This document shows positions 43,003-52,292 of a DNA stretch of 64,000 bases, one piece after another. The notes under the pieces are model-generated. The model was not told the DNA's origin. It searched no databases and saw only the letters and a program-made list of their open reading frames with translations. The translations under genes and the position numbers were made by a program. This stretch comes from a bacterium (GTDB lineage Bacteria; Desulfobacterota; Desulfobulbia; Desulfobulbales; Desulfobulbaceae), in contig JAUNUN010000003.1 of NCBI GenBank assembly GCA_030538155.1, positions 36,717 to 100,716 of the forward strand, in the 5' to 3' direction. Position 1 is the stretch's first letter; each line of letters opens with the position of its first letter.

Positions 43003-44604
43003 CTACGCCTGTACCCTCGTTTCAAGGGCAGTTGCCGCCAATGCTTCCGTTTCCGTGGAAACGGGAAAGGTCAGCCGGAACAGGGTGCCGTTACCCGATG
43101 GGTACCCGGCTGTCACCAGCTTTTCCTGCACCGGGCTTTCCAGGCTGATGGCACCGCCATGTTCCTGGACAATGCCATAGGTTACCGACAGGCCCAGACC
43201 AGTGCCCTTGCCCACTGCCTTGGTGGTGAAAAAGGGATCAAAAATGCGCGCCTTGATGTGGGCGGGAATGCCGTGGCCGCTGTCCTGCACCTCGATAGCG
43301 ACCTGATCGTTTTCCGGCTCGGCCAGGGTGCGCAGCATGAGGACGCCGCCGCCCTGTTCTTCCATGGCCTGGTTGGCGTTGTTGACCAGGTTGACCACCA
43401 CCTGCCGCAATTTTTCCGGATCGCCCATGATCTGCGGCAGATTCCGGCCTAGACTCTTGTGCAACTGCACATGGTTCAACCCCAGGCTGTGGCCGGTAAT
43501 GGCGGCCACATCCTCCACGATCTCATTCAGATCAACCGGCTGGCGCAAGCTGCCGGACTGACGCGAATATTTCAGCAGATCCGCAACGATCTTCCGGCCG
43601 GCCCTGGTTTGCCGCTCGATCACCAGAAGGCTCTGGTAGGTATCCGAGTCTTCGGTAAAATCGTCCATCATCAACTGGGCATATCCCAGGATGATGCCCA
43701 AAGGCGTATTGATCTCATGGGCAATGCCGGCCGCCATCTGGCCGACCGAGGCCATCTTTTCGCTGGCCACCAGTTGCTCCATCATGGATTTCAGCCTGGT
43801 CAGGTCCTTGGCAATGCTTTCCGCTCCGGCAAACCGGCCCTTATCGTCGTGCAGCGCCGTGGCCGAGATAAGCACGGAAATGACTGTTTCATCCTTTTTG
43901 CGGAACTTGGCCTCATAGTCGTGCAAAAAACCCTGCTGCTCCAGGTGGGTATTAAAGGCCGCCAGTTCCGCCGGATCGCAGAAGATATCCTGCAAATACA
44001 TGGCCGATATGGCCTCCGGCTCATGCTGCAGCATTTCGCAGCCTGCCGGATTCATCTCCACCAGCTCATGACAAGCGCCGGAGAAAAAGACAATATCCTT
44101 AGAGGCGCTGAACAGGTGACGGAAGCGTTTTTCCGACTCGGAGAGCTCGGCCGCTCGTTTTTCCACCATGTCTTCCAGGCCAAGATTCAGCTCCTTCAAC
44201 TCCCTGGCCGTGGCTTCCAGCTGCAGTTCAGATTGTTTCAGACGGGCCGCCTCCTCCTCGATGGCCTCGTAGGACTGCACACCCTTTTGATAAAAAAGCA
44301 TGACCGCGGCCACGGCAATCATGAACAGGGTGTTGAAGCCGCCGGACAGGGGCGCGATATGGGCCCAGACATCCCCTTCGCCGGCGCTGAAGAGCATCTC
44401 CCTGGTGATGTGGCCAATGGCACGAGAAACAGCAAAGGCCGAGATGGCCAGGGTCACATAAAAAAGATAGCCCCAGAGAAAGTTGCCCGGCTTGAGCCGT
44501 GTCAGCCTGTAGGCGTACCAGGTGGCCAGAAAGGCAAAAACGATATTGGCCGTTGAACCGGCAACATCAATAATGATGGCCGGCAGCATGGGCAGGCCGC
44601 TCAT
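43003..44604 (-). CDS. PAS-containing membrane histidine kinase
   Basis: 533 residues from ATG 44604. Membrane helices at the N-terminus (about 6-110), a coiled coil (about 120-165), PAS domain (about 165-285, [19 protein letters not shown]), HisKA with the phospho-acceptor in [19 protein letters not shown], and a complete HATPase ([26 protein letters not shown]). The start overlaps the upstream membrane gene by ATGA, so the two are coupled. Signal unknown. Downstream are an HhH protein, receiver and a HisKA protein. Confidence 0.92.
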   Translation of the reverse strand: MSGLPMLPAIIIDVAGSTANIVFAFLATWYAYRLTRLKPGNFLWGYLFYVTLAISAFAVSRAIGHITREMLFSAGEGDVWAHIAPLSGGFNTLFMIAVAAVMLFYQKGVQSYEAIEEEAARLKQSELQLEATARELKELNLGLEDMVEKRAAELSESEKRFRHLFSASKDIVFFSGACHELVEMNPAGCEMLQHEPEAISAMYLQDIFCDPAELAAFNTHLEQQGFLHDYEAKFRKKDETVISVLISATALHDDKGRFAGAESIAKDLTRLKSMMEQLVASEKMASVGQMAAGIAHEINTPLGIILGYAQLMMDDFTEDSDTYQSLLVIERQTRAGRKIVADLLKYSRQSGSLRQPVDLNEIVEDVAAITGHSLGLNHVQLHKSLGRNLPQIMGDPEKLRQVVVNLVNNANQAMEEQGGGVLMLRTLAEPENDQVAIEVQDSGHGIPAHIKARIFDPFFTTKAVGKGTGLGLSVTYGIVQEHGGAISLESPVQEKLVTAGYPSGNGTLFRLTFPVSTETEALAATALETRVQA

Positions 44605-45215
44605 TGCCCGCTCTCCCCCTGCTCTGCCGCGGCACTGCGGTAAAAGGTGCGGATCGCCATAAAGAGACAAAAAAGCGCCGGCGCACAGATCAGGTGGTCC
44701 AGCTTTGCCATGTAAAAGAGCAGATTGTTGGCGCTGAATGGCGGCAGCAACATGGTGGTGAGATAGTGCGAACTCTGCACCAACGCCTCCGCCTCCACCC
44801 GAGTGGCTGCAAAGTGACCGGCAAAGGCCAGGATATTCCACAGCCCCATGAATAGACAGAACAACTGCAAATAGCGCCAGCCCCGACCGGCGAAGGCCGC
44901 ACGGCGGATATACCAAAGAAAAAAGACCAAGGCGATCAAGTAATGCACATGGGCCATCTGGTGCACGTAGAGGCCTTCGGGCGGGCCATGCACCTGCAGG
45001 GCCATGGCGCTGTCCACCTGTGGGCCAAAAAAGCACAGCGTAAACGCAAGCAGCCCCAACACCGTACTGTACGCTGTGCTGAGCAATTTCCCTTTTCCAC
45101 ATCCTGGATTCACATGCAATTTCGTCTTCAACCGGCCCGCAGTGACCTTGTTTCTACGCAGGCTTTCATGATCTGTAGCAAGGATCAGGCCAGAAAATAA
45201 ACCAATCGAATTCAT
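44601..45215 (-). CDS. Multi-span membrane protein coupled to histidine kinase, unrecognised
   Basis: 204 residues with about four membrane helices. The first is near 47-66; then HVHYLIALVFFLWYIRR, YLQLFCLFMGLWNILAFAGHF and the C-terminal HLICAPALFCLFMAIRTFY. His-rich loop patches (VHGPPEGLYVHQMAHVHY; SSHYLTTMLLPPFS) could bind metal or heme. ATG 45215 has a GAGGTG ribosome site. Overlap with the kinase gene suggests it is its sensory partner. I do not recognise the family. Confidence 0.7.
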   Translation of the reverse strand: MNSIGLFSGLILATDHESLRRNKVTAGRLKTKLHVNPGCGKGKLLSTAYSTVLGLLAFTLCFFGPQVDSAMALQVHGPPEGLYVHQMAHVHYLIALVFFLWYIRRAAFAGRGWRYLQLFCLFMGLWNILAFAGHFAATRVEAEALVQSSHYLTTMLLPPFSANNLLFYMAKLDHLICAPALFCLFMAIRTFYRSAAAEQGESGQ

Positions 45216-45307
45216 GCGCTCACCTCGCTATCTTGTTGATGGGTAATGTTTTTATGGGGTAGGCCTCAACAGCTTACTCTGAAGCGGCCAAGCCGACACC
45301 GCCTAGT

Positions 45308-45334
45308 GCAACATATACGTTGCGCATGTGCAAC
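45308..45334. promoter_or_regulatory. Three alternating GCAAC/GTTGC half-sites, candidate activator site
   Basis: GCAAC-N6-GTTGC-N6-GCAAC at 45308-45334, giving two overlapping dyads. The second, GTTGC-GCATGT-GCAAC, is nearly a full palindrome. It lies 93-119 bases upstream of the membrane-protein/kinase operon and just past the 3' end of the NtrC-type regulator gene, a typical place for an enhancer-binding protein site. I could not find a clear -24/-12 sigma-54 promoter next to it. Confidence 0.45.
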
Positions 45335-45363
45335 AAAAAACATGCAGTGTGCGGCCGAGAGGT

Positions 45364-46803
45364 TCAGGAACGAAAGGACTGGCCGCTTAGACCGTAACGC
45401 CGCAAGAGACGCTGCAGGGCCTGGCGATCCAGTCCGCCGGCCCTGGCCGCATGGGTGACATTGCCCTGGTGTTCGCGCAGTATGGCCGTCAGATAGGCCT
45501 TATGGAATTGAGCCAGGGCGTGTTCCTTGGCTTCTTTGTAGGCAGCGCCAAGGTTCCATGTCGGCACCGCTTCAGGCGGGGCATCGGTAAATGAGTCGCC
45601 TGCGCCGTCGTTAAAATCAGCTGCGCCAATAGCATCACCGTCACAGAGCAGCACTGCCCGCTGCACGGCATTGCGCAGTTCCCGCACATTGCCCGGCCAT
45701 CTGCGCCGCATCAGGTACGAGAGTGCTGCGGCAGAAAACTCCAGTTCATCCCGACCGCTTTCCTTACGAAATTTTTCCAGAAAGACCTGGGCCAGCGGGA
45801 TGATGTCGGATGCCATCTGCTCTAAGGTGGGCATGGTGATGGACATCACATTGAGGCGATGATACAAGTCTTCACGGAAATGACCGGTACGCATCTTGGC
45901 TTCCAGATCCTGATTGGTGGAGGCCAAAACCCGCACATCCACGCGCACGGTCTTATTTTGCCCCAAAGGTCTGAATTCCTTTTCCTGCAGCACCCGCAAG
46001 AGCTTGGTCTGCACACTTACCGGAATATCGGCGACTTCATCGAGCAGAATGGTGGAGCCGTCCGCCTCCTGGAACAATCCGGCCTTGTCCTGGTTTGCGC
46101 CGGTAAAGGCGCCTCGGCGGTAGCCGAAGAGTTCACTTTCCAAAATAGCCTCGGGCAGGGCCGGACAGTTGACCGTGATCATATTCTTATGTGCCCGCGC
46201 CGACATGGCATGCAGAGCATGGGCGGCCAGTTCCTTGCCGGTGCCCGACTCGCCCCGGATCAGCACAGTGACGTCACTTGCCGCCACCCGCTCCAGCCGT
46301 GCCAAGGTGCTGCGCAGGGCAGCGGAACTGCCGCTGAAACCGTGTACCGAAACCTCGCGGCCATGGAGCATCTGCTGCAGGCGCTCATTTTCCCGCACAA
46401 GTTTAGTGCGCTCTAGGGCGCGGCTCACGGTCCGGATAATGCGTTCGCGGTCAAAGGGCTTTTCAATAAAGTCATAGGCCCCCTTTTTCAGCACCTGCAC
46501 TGCCATTTCGATGGTGCCGTAACCGCTCATGAGGATGGTGGTAATGGCAGGCACGTGGTGGTTGATCTGCTCAAAAAAACGCAGCCCATCCATGCCCGGC
46601 ATGCGGATGTCGCTCAGAACCACGTCTGGAGGACTTTGCTCCAGCACGCTCAAGGCCTCATCCGCCGAACCAGCCAGCACGATTTCGCACCGGCAGTGTT
46701 TGGCAAGCATCTTGGCCAAGAGCTTGAGCATGTCGGCATCGTCATCCACAATCAAGAGCCTGCGTCCCTCCTCGGGCCCGGCTGTGCGTTCCTGCTCACT
46801 CAT
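45364..46803 (-). CDS. Sigma-54-dependent response regulator (NtrC family)
   Basis: 479 residues: receiver (about 15-130; VLSDIRMPGMDG), AAA+ domain with GESGTGKE (Walker A), the YRRGAFTGA sigma-54 loop and FREDLYHRLNV, and a C-terminal Fis-type HTH (HQGNVTHAARAGGLDRQALQRLL in parts). It activates sigma-54 promoters when phosphorylated. Its ATG overlaps the stop of the phosphatase gene (46800-46803). The cognate kinase may be the one at 43003-44604, encoded just downstream. Confidence 0.95.
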   Translation of the reverse strand: MSEQERTAGPEEGRRLLIVDDDADMLKLLAKMLAKHCRCEIVLAGSADEALSVLEQSPPDVVLSDIRMPGMDGLRFFEQINHHVPAITTILMSGYGTIEMAVQVLKKGAYDFIEKPFDRERIIRTVSRALERTKLVRENERLQQMLHGREVSVHGFSGSSAALRSTLARLERVAASDVTVLIRGESGTGKELAAHALHAMSARAHKNMITVNCPALPEAILESELFGYRRGAFTGANQDKAGLFQEADGSTILLDEVADIPVSVQTKLLRVLQEKEFRPLGQNKTVRVDVRVLASTNQDLEAKMRTGHFREDLYHRLNVMSITMPTLEQMASDIIPLAQVFLEKFRKESGRDELEFSAAALSYLMRRRWPGNVRELRNAVQRAVLLCDGDAIGAADFNDGAGDSFTDAPPEAVPTWNLGAAYKEAKEHALAQFHKAYLTAILREHQGNVTHAARAGGLDRQALQRLLRRYGLSGQSFRS

Positions 46804-47915
46804 GCCCGGCTCTGTGCGGCATCGTCGTGCGCGTCATGCTCGTTGTGCAGGCTTGCAGGCCTGTTTTTGAAGGCGCTCAAGGCCTGGAAGGAGAGTTGCA
46901 CATATTTGCCGGTAACCGAGTCGGCCAAGGAAAAGTACAGGTCATTGCCGTGCAGGTCTTTTCCGGTCAGCAAGGCAAAGACCTTGCGGGAGAGCTGCGA
47001 GGTTTCAGCGGCAAGCGCTGCTTTCAACTCTGCGCTCAGCTCGATGCCCCAGTAGCGGCAGCGTGCGGGCCGCATCTCCTGGGCCAGGCACTGCCCCTCT
47101 TCCAGAAGCGGGCAGATGAGCGGCGCGGCGGCGGATGATGCAGCGTCTCCGCCGGATGCCTCAACAGATGCCGCATCAGGGGCCTCAATGCCCCGTTTCT
47201 TCATGATCGCACTCAGGGTCTGGGCCCGCGCCAGTACATCCTGGCGTTTCTGCAAACGAAGAAGCCGGTTCAAGGCCTCGTTTAAGTGCATGCTTTCAAT
47301 GAGCTGCAAATAAAAGGGCCACAGGCAGCAGGCAGGCTCGGGAATCGTGTCCGCCGGCAGGGCCTTACCCAGAATCACCTTGTCAAAGCGCTGCACAACC
47401 TGGTCGAACTCCGCCAGAATACGGGCATCTTCACTTTCATGCCGCCTGTTTTCGATCCTTGGCAGAGCGGTTTTCAGTGCTCCCTCTTCCTTGCCGTACT
47501 GTTTGAGGAAACGGCGCTGGGCATAGGTGGCTGGGTTGGCGTTGCGGCCCTTCATGGTTTTCTGCGCACCCTTGAAATCAAAACCGCGCCGGAGCAGGTA
47601 GGCGGCAATAAAAGTGCCGGTACGGCCATGGCCCATGCGGCAGTGCACCAGCACCTTTTTGTTCAGGTAGATGGCCTCATCCAACCAGTCCAGCCCCTTT
47701 TCCATGGCCTCCTTGTCGGGCGCGCATTCATCTGCAATGGGCAGGTAGAAGACATCAAAGCCCGAGGTCTCTTCAATCTCGTGCAGGTCGCAGAACTCGC
47801 CGCAGAGGTTGATAATGGCGCTGATACCCTGGGCCCGGATCTGATCAAGATCTTCATACGACATGGGCGCATGACCGGTGGCAAGATGGCTGGTTATCCA
47901 ATAAAGTTTGTACAT
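46800..47915 (-). CDS. Dual-specificity phosphatase fused to a Cys-rich (YkgJ-like) domain
   Basis: 371 residues from ATG 47915, preceded by AGGAAGAG. N-terminal cysteine phosphatase with the P-loop HCRMGHGRTG and general acid near LPIADECAPD; these remove phosphate from proteins, RNA or lipids. The C-terminal part (about 215-350) has ACCLWPFY and CPLLEEGQCLAQEMRPARCRYWG, a zinc/iron-cluster-type Cys layout like YkgJ. The fusion is uncommon. It sits between a PEP-synthase-like gene and the NtrC gene (4-base overlap), so it may act in the same regulatory path; substrate unknown. Confidence 0.8.
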   Translation of the reverse strand: MYKLYWITSHLATGHAPMSYEDLDQIRAQGISAIINLCGEFCDLHEIEETSGFDVFYLPIADECAPDKEAMEKGLDWLDEAIYLNKKVLVHCRMGHGRTGTFIAAYLLRRGFDFKGAQKTMKGRNANPATYAQRRFLKQYGKEEGALKTALPRIENRRHESEDARILAEFDQVVQRFDKVILGKALPADTIPEPACCLWPFYLQLIESMHLNEALNRLLRLQKRQDVLARAQTLSAIMKKRGIEAPDAASVEASGGDAASSAAAPLICPLLEEGQCLAQEMRPARCRYWGIELSAELKAALAAETSQLSRKVFALLTGKDLHGNDLYFSLADSVTGKYVQLSFQALSAFKNRPASLHNEHDAHDDAAQSRA

Positions 47916-47932
47916 GGCTCTTCCTGCCCGCC

Positions 47933-50527
47933 TCACTCTGCCGCTCTTGAAGGCGCGGTAAAACGGCCCGCACCGGCAAAGAACTGATTAATATACAACT
48001 GCAGATCCGCCGTTTGCACCACCATGTCGAGCAACTTGGTCATGCCCAGCAAACGGCCCACATCCACCAAGAGGGCCGGCAGTTCATCCGCTCCAAAACC
48101 CTCCACCCTGGCATCGAGCAGATCGCCCTTGGTGCGCACCAGAAAACCGAGGCGGATCAGAATCCGCTCCAGCAAATCGATGCGGGCCGAGCGGCCGCTG
48201 TAATCGCCGCCGCCGCCGGCAAAGCGGAGCTGGCAGTAGTTGGCCCTCCGATCCGGCCCGCAGAGGCAATCCACCAGGGTGAAATGAAAGCCGAAGCGCA
48301 TGTTGAGGTTGACGTAGTCTTCACTCAAGACCGCATAGGAGGCATAGTCCTTGGCCCCGCCGCCGCTGATGCCGTCTGACAGGGAAACATCGGCAAAGCT
48401 CTTCCAGTCGAAATGGGCGTGGGAATCCCAGTCCACCTCGGGGTGCGACAGACCCTGCCACAGGGCGACAAAGGGACGGCAGGCGAGCTCATTAAGAGCA
48501 AGCGCGCCTTCTGCAGGCGCATGGGCCGCATAACCGCCGCCCACATCGAGCAGGTAGACATCAACCGGTAAGGGGCTGTCCAGCTTTCTGCTGCGAGATG
48601 ATGCGCCCGAGGCGATATCGCTTAAGCCGAACATGGTGCGCACTGCGGTTTCGTGGCTGTAGCGGATGATGTCGTGCAGGGATCTGCAGGACTGGGGCTT
48701 GAACTCAGGAGAATCCGGATCGGTCAGGTGCAGAGGGGTGATGTACTGCAAAAGCGCGTGGATTTTCTGGTGATAGCCGGAGTTCCGCGCCGGCTCCTGC
48801 GCTGCACTGTGCAAGAGGCCCTCCACCTTGCCGCCATAGACCTTACCGGAAGAACCATGCACGGTTATTTCCGCGCCGGAAGGCAGTTTCTCCACAGCCC
48901 CGTCTGCATCCACCAAAAGCACCACGCCGAATTCCCGGCAGACCGTGGCAAAATGGCCGGTGGTGGCCCCGCGTTCGCAGACCACGCCGCAGAGCCTGTC
49001 CAGATAGCGCACCAAGGAGGGCGGAATCTGGCGGCTGACCAAGATGTGTTGTTCGCCGTCTTTCAGGCTGTCCAGCTCATCCACATGGCAAACCCGGCCA
49101 TGGCAGGCCCCGGCAGAGGCGCAGACCGCATCAGAGATAAGCGGCTCCGGCAGGTCTGCATCCGCTTCCTGGGCAGTGGCGTTGTCTTGAGCCGCAAGTC
49201 GCTCCTCTTTGGGTGAAGCATCCTCCTGTTCTTCCTGCTTAAGTGGCCTCGACTGCACGATATGGAGTTTGCGCGCACTGTCCAGCACCCATTCCACATC
49301 CTGGGCCCGGCCAAAGGCCTGCTCCAGCAGACGCGTCTGGGCCGCCACCAGGGTGGCCTCCTCTGCCGTGATGGCAGGTTCCTGCCGCAAATTTTGGGGC
49401 AGCGCTTCCAAGACCAGCTCGCCCTCGCGCATATAGAGGCCCTCATCCTGGCGGCCGTTATACACGCCGACCGGGTCCTCGTTTTCCGGCGGGCTGAAGA
49501 CAAAGCGGTCGGGCACCACCTCGCCCTGTACCAGCGGCTGGCCCAGGCCGTAGACGCTCTGCACCAGCAACTGTTCAGCGCCGCCCTCGGGCGCGGCCAT
49601 GCGGCTGTAGGCCACCCCGCTTGCGGCAGCATCGATCATGGCCAAAACCAGCACCGCCATGTCGGCCTCTTCATCGCTCAGGCCGGTATGGATACGGTAC
49701 AAAAGCGCCTCGGGCGTGTACTTGGAGGCCAGAACCTCCAGATAGGCGCTGAGGATTTCCTCGCGCGGCACCGCCAGAGCAGAATGGTACTGGCCCGCGA
49801 AGCTGTGACGACCATCTTCCTGCATGGCCGAGGAACGCACCGCCACCAGGGGCGGGGCCTCTTCGGGAAAGGCCAGGGCCATACGGTCGTACTGGTCAAA
49901 AACCGCCTCGCTCAGTTCGGCCGGTATCTCCATGGAACGAACCAGGGTCATGAGGGCGCTGGAACAGGCCGCAACACTTTCCGGCAAACCCGTATCCATG
50001 CGGGCCAGGAGCAGATCCATCGCCGGTCTGAGCCGGTTGTGGACCATGAGCATGGCAGCGGCTGAAACGGTGATACTGAAGCCTGCGGGTACGTCCGCCT
50101 GCTGCGCTTGCTGAATACGGAGCAGGCTGTGGCTCTTGTTGCCGACCAGCGTCGCTGGATGCAGTTCCTCGTGATCCACCACCCAGGGCGGGGTGAGGAA
50201 GCGCTCCGGAGGCTCCAAAAGCATCTGGGCGTAGAAATCATACTTGATGAAGTACTCGCGCAGGGTGGTGGTGCGGCCCGGCTGCATGCGTTCAAGCGCG
50301 GCCAGCATGGCCTGCACACCTGCGCTGAGCTTGCGGTAACGCACCCGGATGGCGGCAAAATCCTCGCGTCTGCCCTGGTAGTAGAGTTCCTCGAACTCGG
50401 CCATGAGTTCATGGCACTGGATATCAAATTTGAGCAGATCCTTGAATGCGTCGTAGGTGCGCCGCAAGACCGTATCAGGCGCAAGAAAACGAAGGGACCA
50501 ATGTTTGAACAGAGCGCCTACTACCAT
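47933..50527 (-). CDS. PEP synthase/pyruvate phosphate dikinase-like protein
   Basis: 864 residues from ATG 50527, one base beyond the thiL stop. Helical N-terminus (about 1-125), ATP-grasp PPDK_N domain (about 130-465; LVGNKSHSLLRI, LVAVRSSAMQEDG, EWVLDSARKLHIVQSRP), a phosphohistidine 'swivel' domain (about 505-600; VCERGATTGHFATVCREFG with the His), and a ~250-residue C-terminal region (about 615-864) in place of a normal PEP/pyruvate TIM barrel. Ordinary PEP synthase has the barrel, so this may phosphorylate a different acceptor. Same operon as a dual-specificity phosphatase. Confidence 0.85.
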   Translation of the reverse strand: MVVGALFKHWSLRFLAPDTVLRRTYDAFKDLLKFDIQCHELMAEFEELYYQGRREDFAAIRVRYRKLSAGVQAMLAALERMQPGRTTTLREYFIKYDFYAQMLLEPPERFLTPPWVVDHEELHPATLVGNKSHSLLRIQQAQQADVPAGFSITVSAAAMLMVHNRLRPAMDLLLARMDTGLPESVAACSSALMTLVRSMEIPAELSEAVFDQYDRMALAFPEEAPPLVAVRSSAMQEDGRHSFAGQYHSALAVPREEILSAYLEVLASKYTPEALLYRIHTGLSDEEADMAVLVLAMIDAAASGVAYSRMAAPEGGAEQLLVQSVYGLGQPLVQGEVVPDRFVFSPPENEDPVGVYNGRQDEGLYMREGELVLEALPQNLRQEPAITAEEATLVAAQTRLLEQAFGRAQDVEWVLDSARKLHIVQSRPLKQEEQEDASPKEERLAAQDNATAQEADADLPEPLISDAVCASAGACHGRVCHVDELDSLKDGEQHILVSRQIPPSLVRYLDRLCGVVCERGATTGHFATVCREFGVVLLVDADGAVEKLPSGAEITVHGSSGKVYGGKVEGLLHSAAQEPARNSGYHQKIHALLQYITPLHLTDPDSPEFKPQSCRSLHDIIRYSHETAVRTMFGLSDIASGASSRSRKLDSPLPVDVYLLDVGGGYAAHAPAEGALALNELACRPFVALWQGLSHPEVDWDSHAHFDWKSFADVSLSDGISGGGAKDYASYAVLSEDYVNLNMRFGFHFTLVDCLCGPDRRANYCQLRFAGGGGDYSGRSARIDLLERILIRLGFLVRTKGDLLDARVEGFGADELPALLVDVGRLLGMTKLLDMVVQTADLQLYINQFFAGAGRFTAPSRAAE

Positions 50528-50528
50528 G

Positions 50529-51563
50529 TCAGTCCTTCCTGGGCTGAAGAAAATGATCGTATCCCTGATAGGACAGGGAAATTTCAGACCTGCCGCCTGC
50601 TCCTTCATCTGCCGCTTGCTCCAGCACCAGGCGCAGCCCCGCTTCATCATCCTCATCCATAAGACCAATGGCCTGGATAGGGACGGCACAGTCCTGGACA
50701 AGATTAAAAAGCGCGGCCTCAGCCTGGGGCGGAGCAGTGAAGATCAGCTCAAAGTCTTCACCCCCGCGCAGAATCCAGTCAAGGGGATCGGCCTTGCAGA
50801 GCTCGGCAGCCTCTTGCAGGGCGGGTGGAATGTGCAGGCGTTGGGAGAAAATCCGTGCGCCCAACTGCGAGGCCGTGCAGATATGGGCAAGGTCGGTGGC
50901 CAGGCCGTCGGAGCTGTCCATCATGGCGTGGACCAAACCGCTTGCGGCCAGCCGTCTGCCCAGTTGCAGCCGCGCCTCCGGGTTGAGATGCCGGACAAAG
51001 AGTTCACTGAAACGGGTGTCATCGGCGGAAAAGCCTGCGCTCAACAGGGCCAGTCCACCGGCAGCCAGGCCGGACCGGCCGCTCATATAGATAGTGTCTC
51101 CGGCTAGGGCGCCCCTGCGGTAGAGAACATCTTTATCTTCCATCTCACCAAGGATGGTGATGGTGAAGCTGTAGCCGCCGGGGCTGGCCACGGTGTCGCC
51201 GCCGATCAGGCTGCAGTTGTAGAAGGCGCAGGCATCAAGCAGACCCTGATTGAAGGCCTGCACCCAGTCTGCGTCAAAGCCGGGCGGCAGGCCGGCAGAG
51301 AACAACACCAAAGTGGGGCTGCCGCCCATGGCCGCGATGTCGCTTACATTGACGCTCATCACCTTGCGGCCCAGCAGTTCGGGCGGATGAAAGGCGCGGT
51401 CAAAATGCACGCCTTCCACCATGGTGTCCATGCTCAAGAGCGTGACTGTGCTGCCGCATTTGCGCACCACCGCGCAATCATCACCCATGGCCATGAGCAC
51501 GTCTGCAGGCGGGCCGGCGGGCCGGCTGCGGGCAAGGCTCAGGATGTATTCCCGTTCATTCAT
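50529..51563 (-). CDS. thiL: Thiamine-monophosphate kinase
   Basis: 344 residues from ATG 51563; the longer frame to 51635 is not supported. AIR-synthase fold with AMGDDCAVV, LLSMDTMVEGVHF, VSDIAAMGG, IGGDT, MMDSSDGLATDLAHI and LRGGEDFEL. It converts thiamine phosphate to the diphosphate. It precedes the PEP-synthase-like gene with one base between. No thiamine riboswitch is visible upstream. Confidence 0.96.
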   Translation of the reverse strand: MNEREYILSLARSRPAGPPADVLMAMGDDCAVVRKCGSTVTLLSMDTMVEGVHFDRAFHPPELLGRKVMSVNVSDIAAMGGSPTLVLFSAGLPPGFDADWVQAFNQGLLDACAFYNCSLIGGDTVASPGGYSFTITILGEMEDKDVLYRRGALAGDTIYMSGRSGLAAGGLALLSAGFSADDTRFSELFVRHLNPEARLQLGRRLAASGLVHAMMDSSDGLATDLAHICTASQLGARIFSQRLHIPPALQEAAELCKADPLDWILRGGEDFELIFTAPPQAEAALFNLVQDCAVPIQAIGLMDEDDEAGLRLVLEQAADEGAGGRSEISLSYQGYDHFLQPRKD

Positions 51564-51744
51564 GCGGTATTCACACTCTGTTACAAAGTTGTCTCGGCAC
51601 AGGCCAGTAGTAGACAATTTCCCAGTAAAGATCAAGCAGCCGCCCTCTTTTCAAGGCCCTGACGCAGATCTGACGCAGCTCTGCCTCTTGGGCACATGTT
51701 CTGGGGATAAGCCTGTATTTCACCTGCGCAGGCAGCAGTCACTC

Positions 51745-51773
51745 TTGCCCTTGGCTCATCCATACTTTCTAAT
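51745..51773 (+). promoter_or_regulatory. Promoter for the BON lipoprotein gene
   Basis: TTGCCC (51745-51750), 17 bases, TCTAAT (51768-51773), 75 bases before the start. Confidence 0.45.
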
Positions 51774-51847
51774 GCGTTGCCATGTCGGCTTGAACAGGCC
51801 TGAAAGGCCAAAAAAGAAGGATCACATTCACCAAAAAGGAGCATGTC

Positions 51848-52177
51848 ATGAACAAGAAACATTTGAGTTTGGCGCTGAGCATACTCTTTGCCTGCTTTGT
51901 TGCCTTAAGCGCCGCCTGCACCACCCCGGCCGGGCGCACTGCCGACGAAGTGGTTGGTGATACCGGCGTGACCGCCCAGATCAAAACCGCCCTGATCGGT
52001 GATCCGGAAATCAGCGGTTTTGCCATTGGTGTAGACACCTTTAACGGCGAGGTCGTGCTCACCGGTGCGGTTGATTCCCAGGCCCAGATCAACAAGGCTG
52101 TGTCCATTGCCCGCTCGGTCAAGGGCGTGAGCAAGGTAACGAGCCACATCAAGATCAAGGAAAAAACCTTCAAATAA
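51848..52177 (+). CDS. BON-domain lipoprotein
   Basis: 109 residues: signal peptide with lipobox LSAAC (Cys24), then one BON domain (TADEVVGDTGVTAQIKTAL; FNGEVVLTGAVDSQAQINKAV; KGVSKVTSHIKI). BON proteins bind phospholipids or peptidoglycan in the periplasm, often under envelope or osmotic stress (OsmY, DolP). AAAAAGGAG lies just upstream of ATG 51848. Stand-alone gene with its own promoter and terminator. Confidence 0.92.
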   Translation: MNKKHLSLALSILFACFVALSAACTTPAGRTADEVVGDTGVTAQIKTALIGDPEISGFAIGVDTFNGEVVLTGAVDSQAQINKAVSIARSVKGVSKVTSHIKIKEKTFK

Positions 52178-52192
52178 TCTGCATCTGTCTGT

Positions 52193-52252
52193 CCTGCCGG
52201 AACCACCCGGCAGAAACCGGATAGTACAAAAGCGCCTGCGGGCGCTTTTTTT
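52193..52252 (+). terminator. Tandem hairpins ending the BON gene
   Basis: CTGCCGG/CCGGCAG hairpin at about 52193-52212. It is followed by AAAAGCGCC-TGCG-GGCGCTTTTTTT (52228-52252), a GC stem with T-run: an intrinsic terminator. Confidence 0.85.
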
Positions 52253-52292
52253 ATTGCCTTTTTATTGTCTATTGTATGCTGATTACTCAGTC

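Noticed and set aside
43459..44556. 365-codon plus-strand frame opposite the PAS histidine kinase
   Set aside because: The kinase motifs are complete on the minus strand; this is a shadow.
45216..45363. Sigma-54 -24/-12 promoter for the kinase operon
   Set aside because: I searched for GG-N10-GC on the minus strand; the nearest match has GT at the -12 position, so it is not called.
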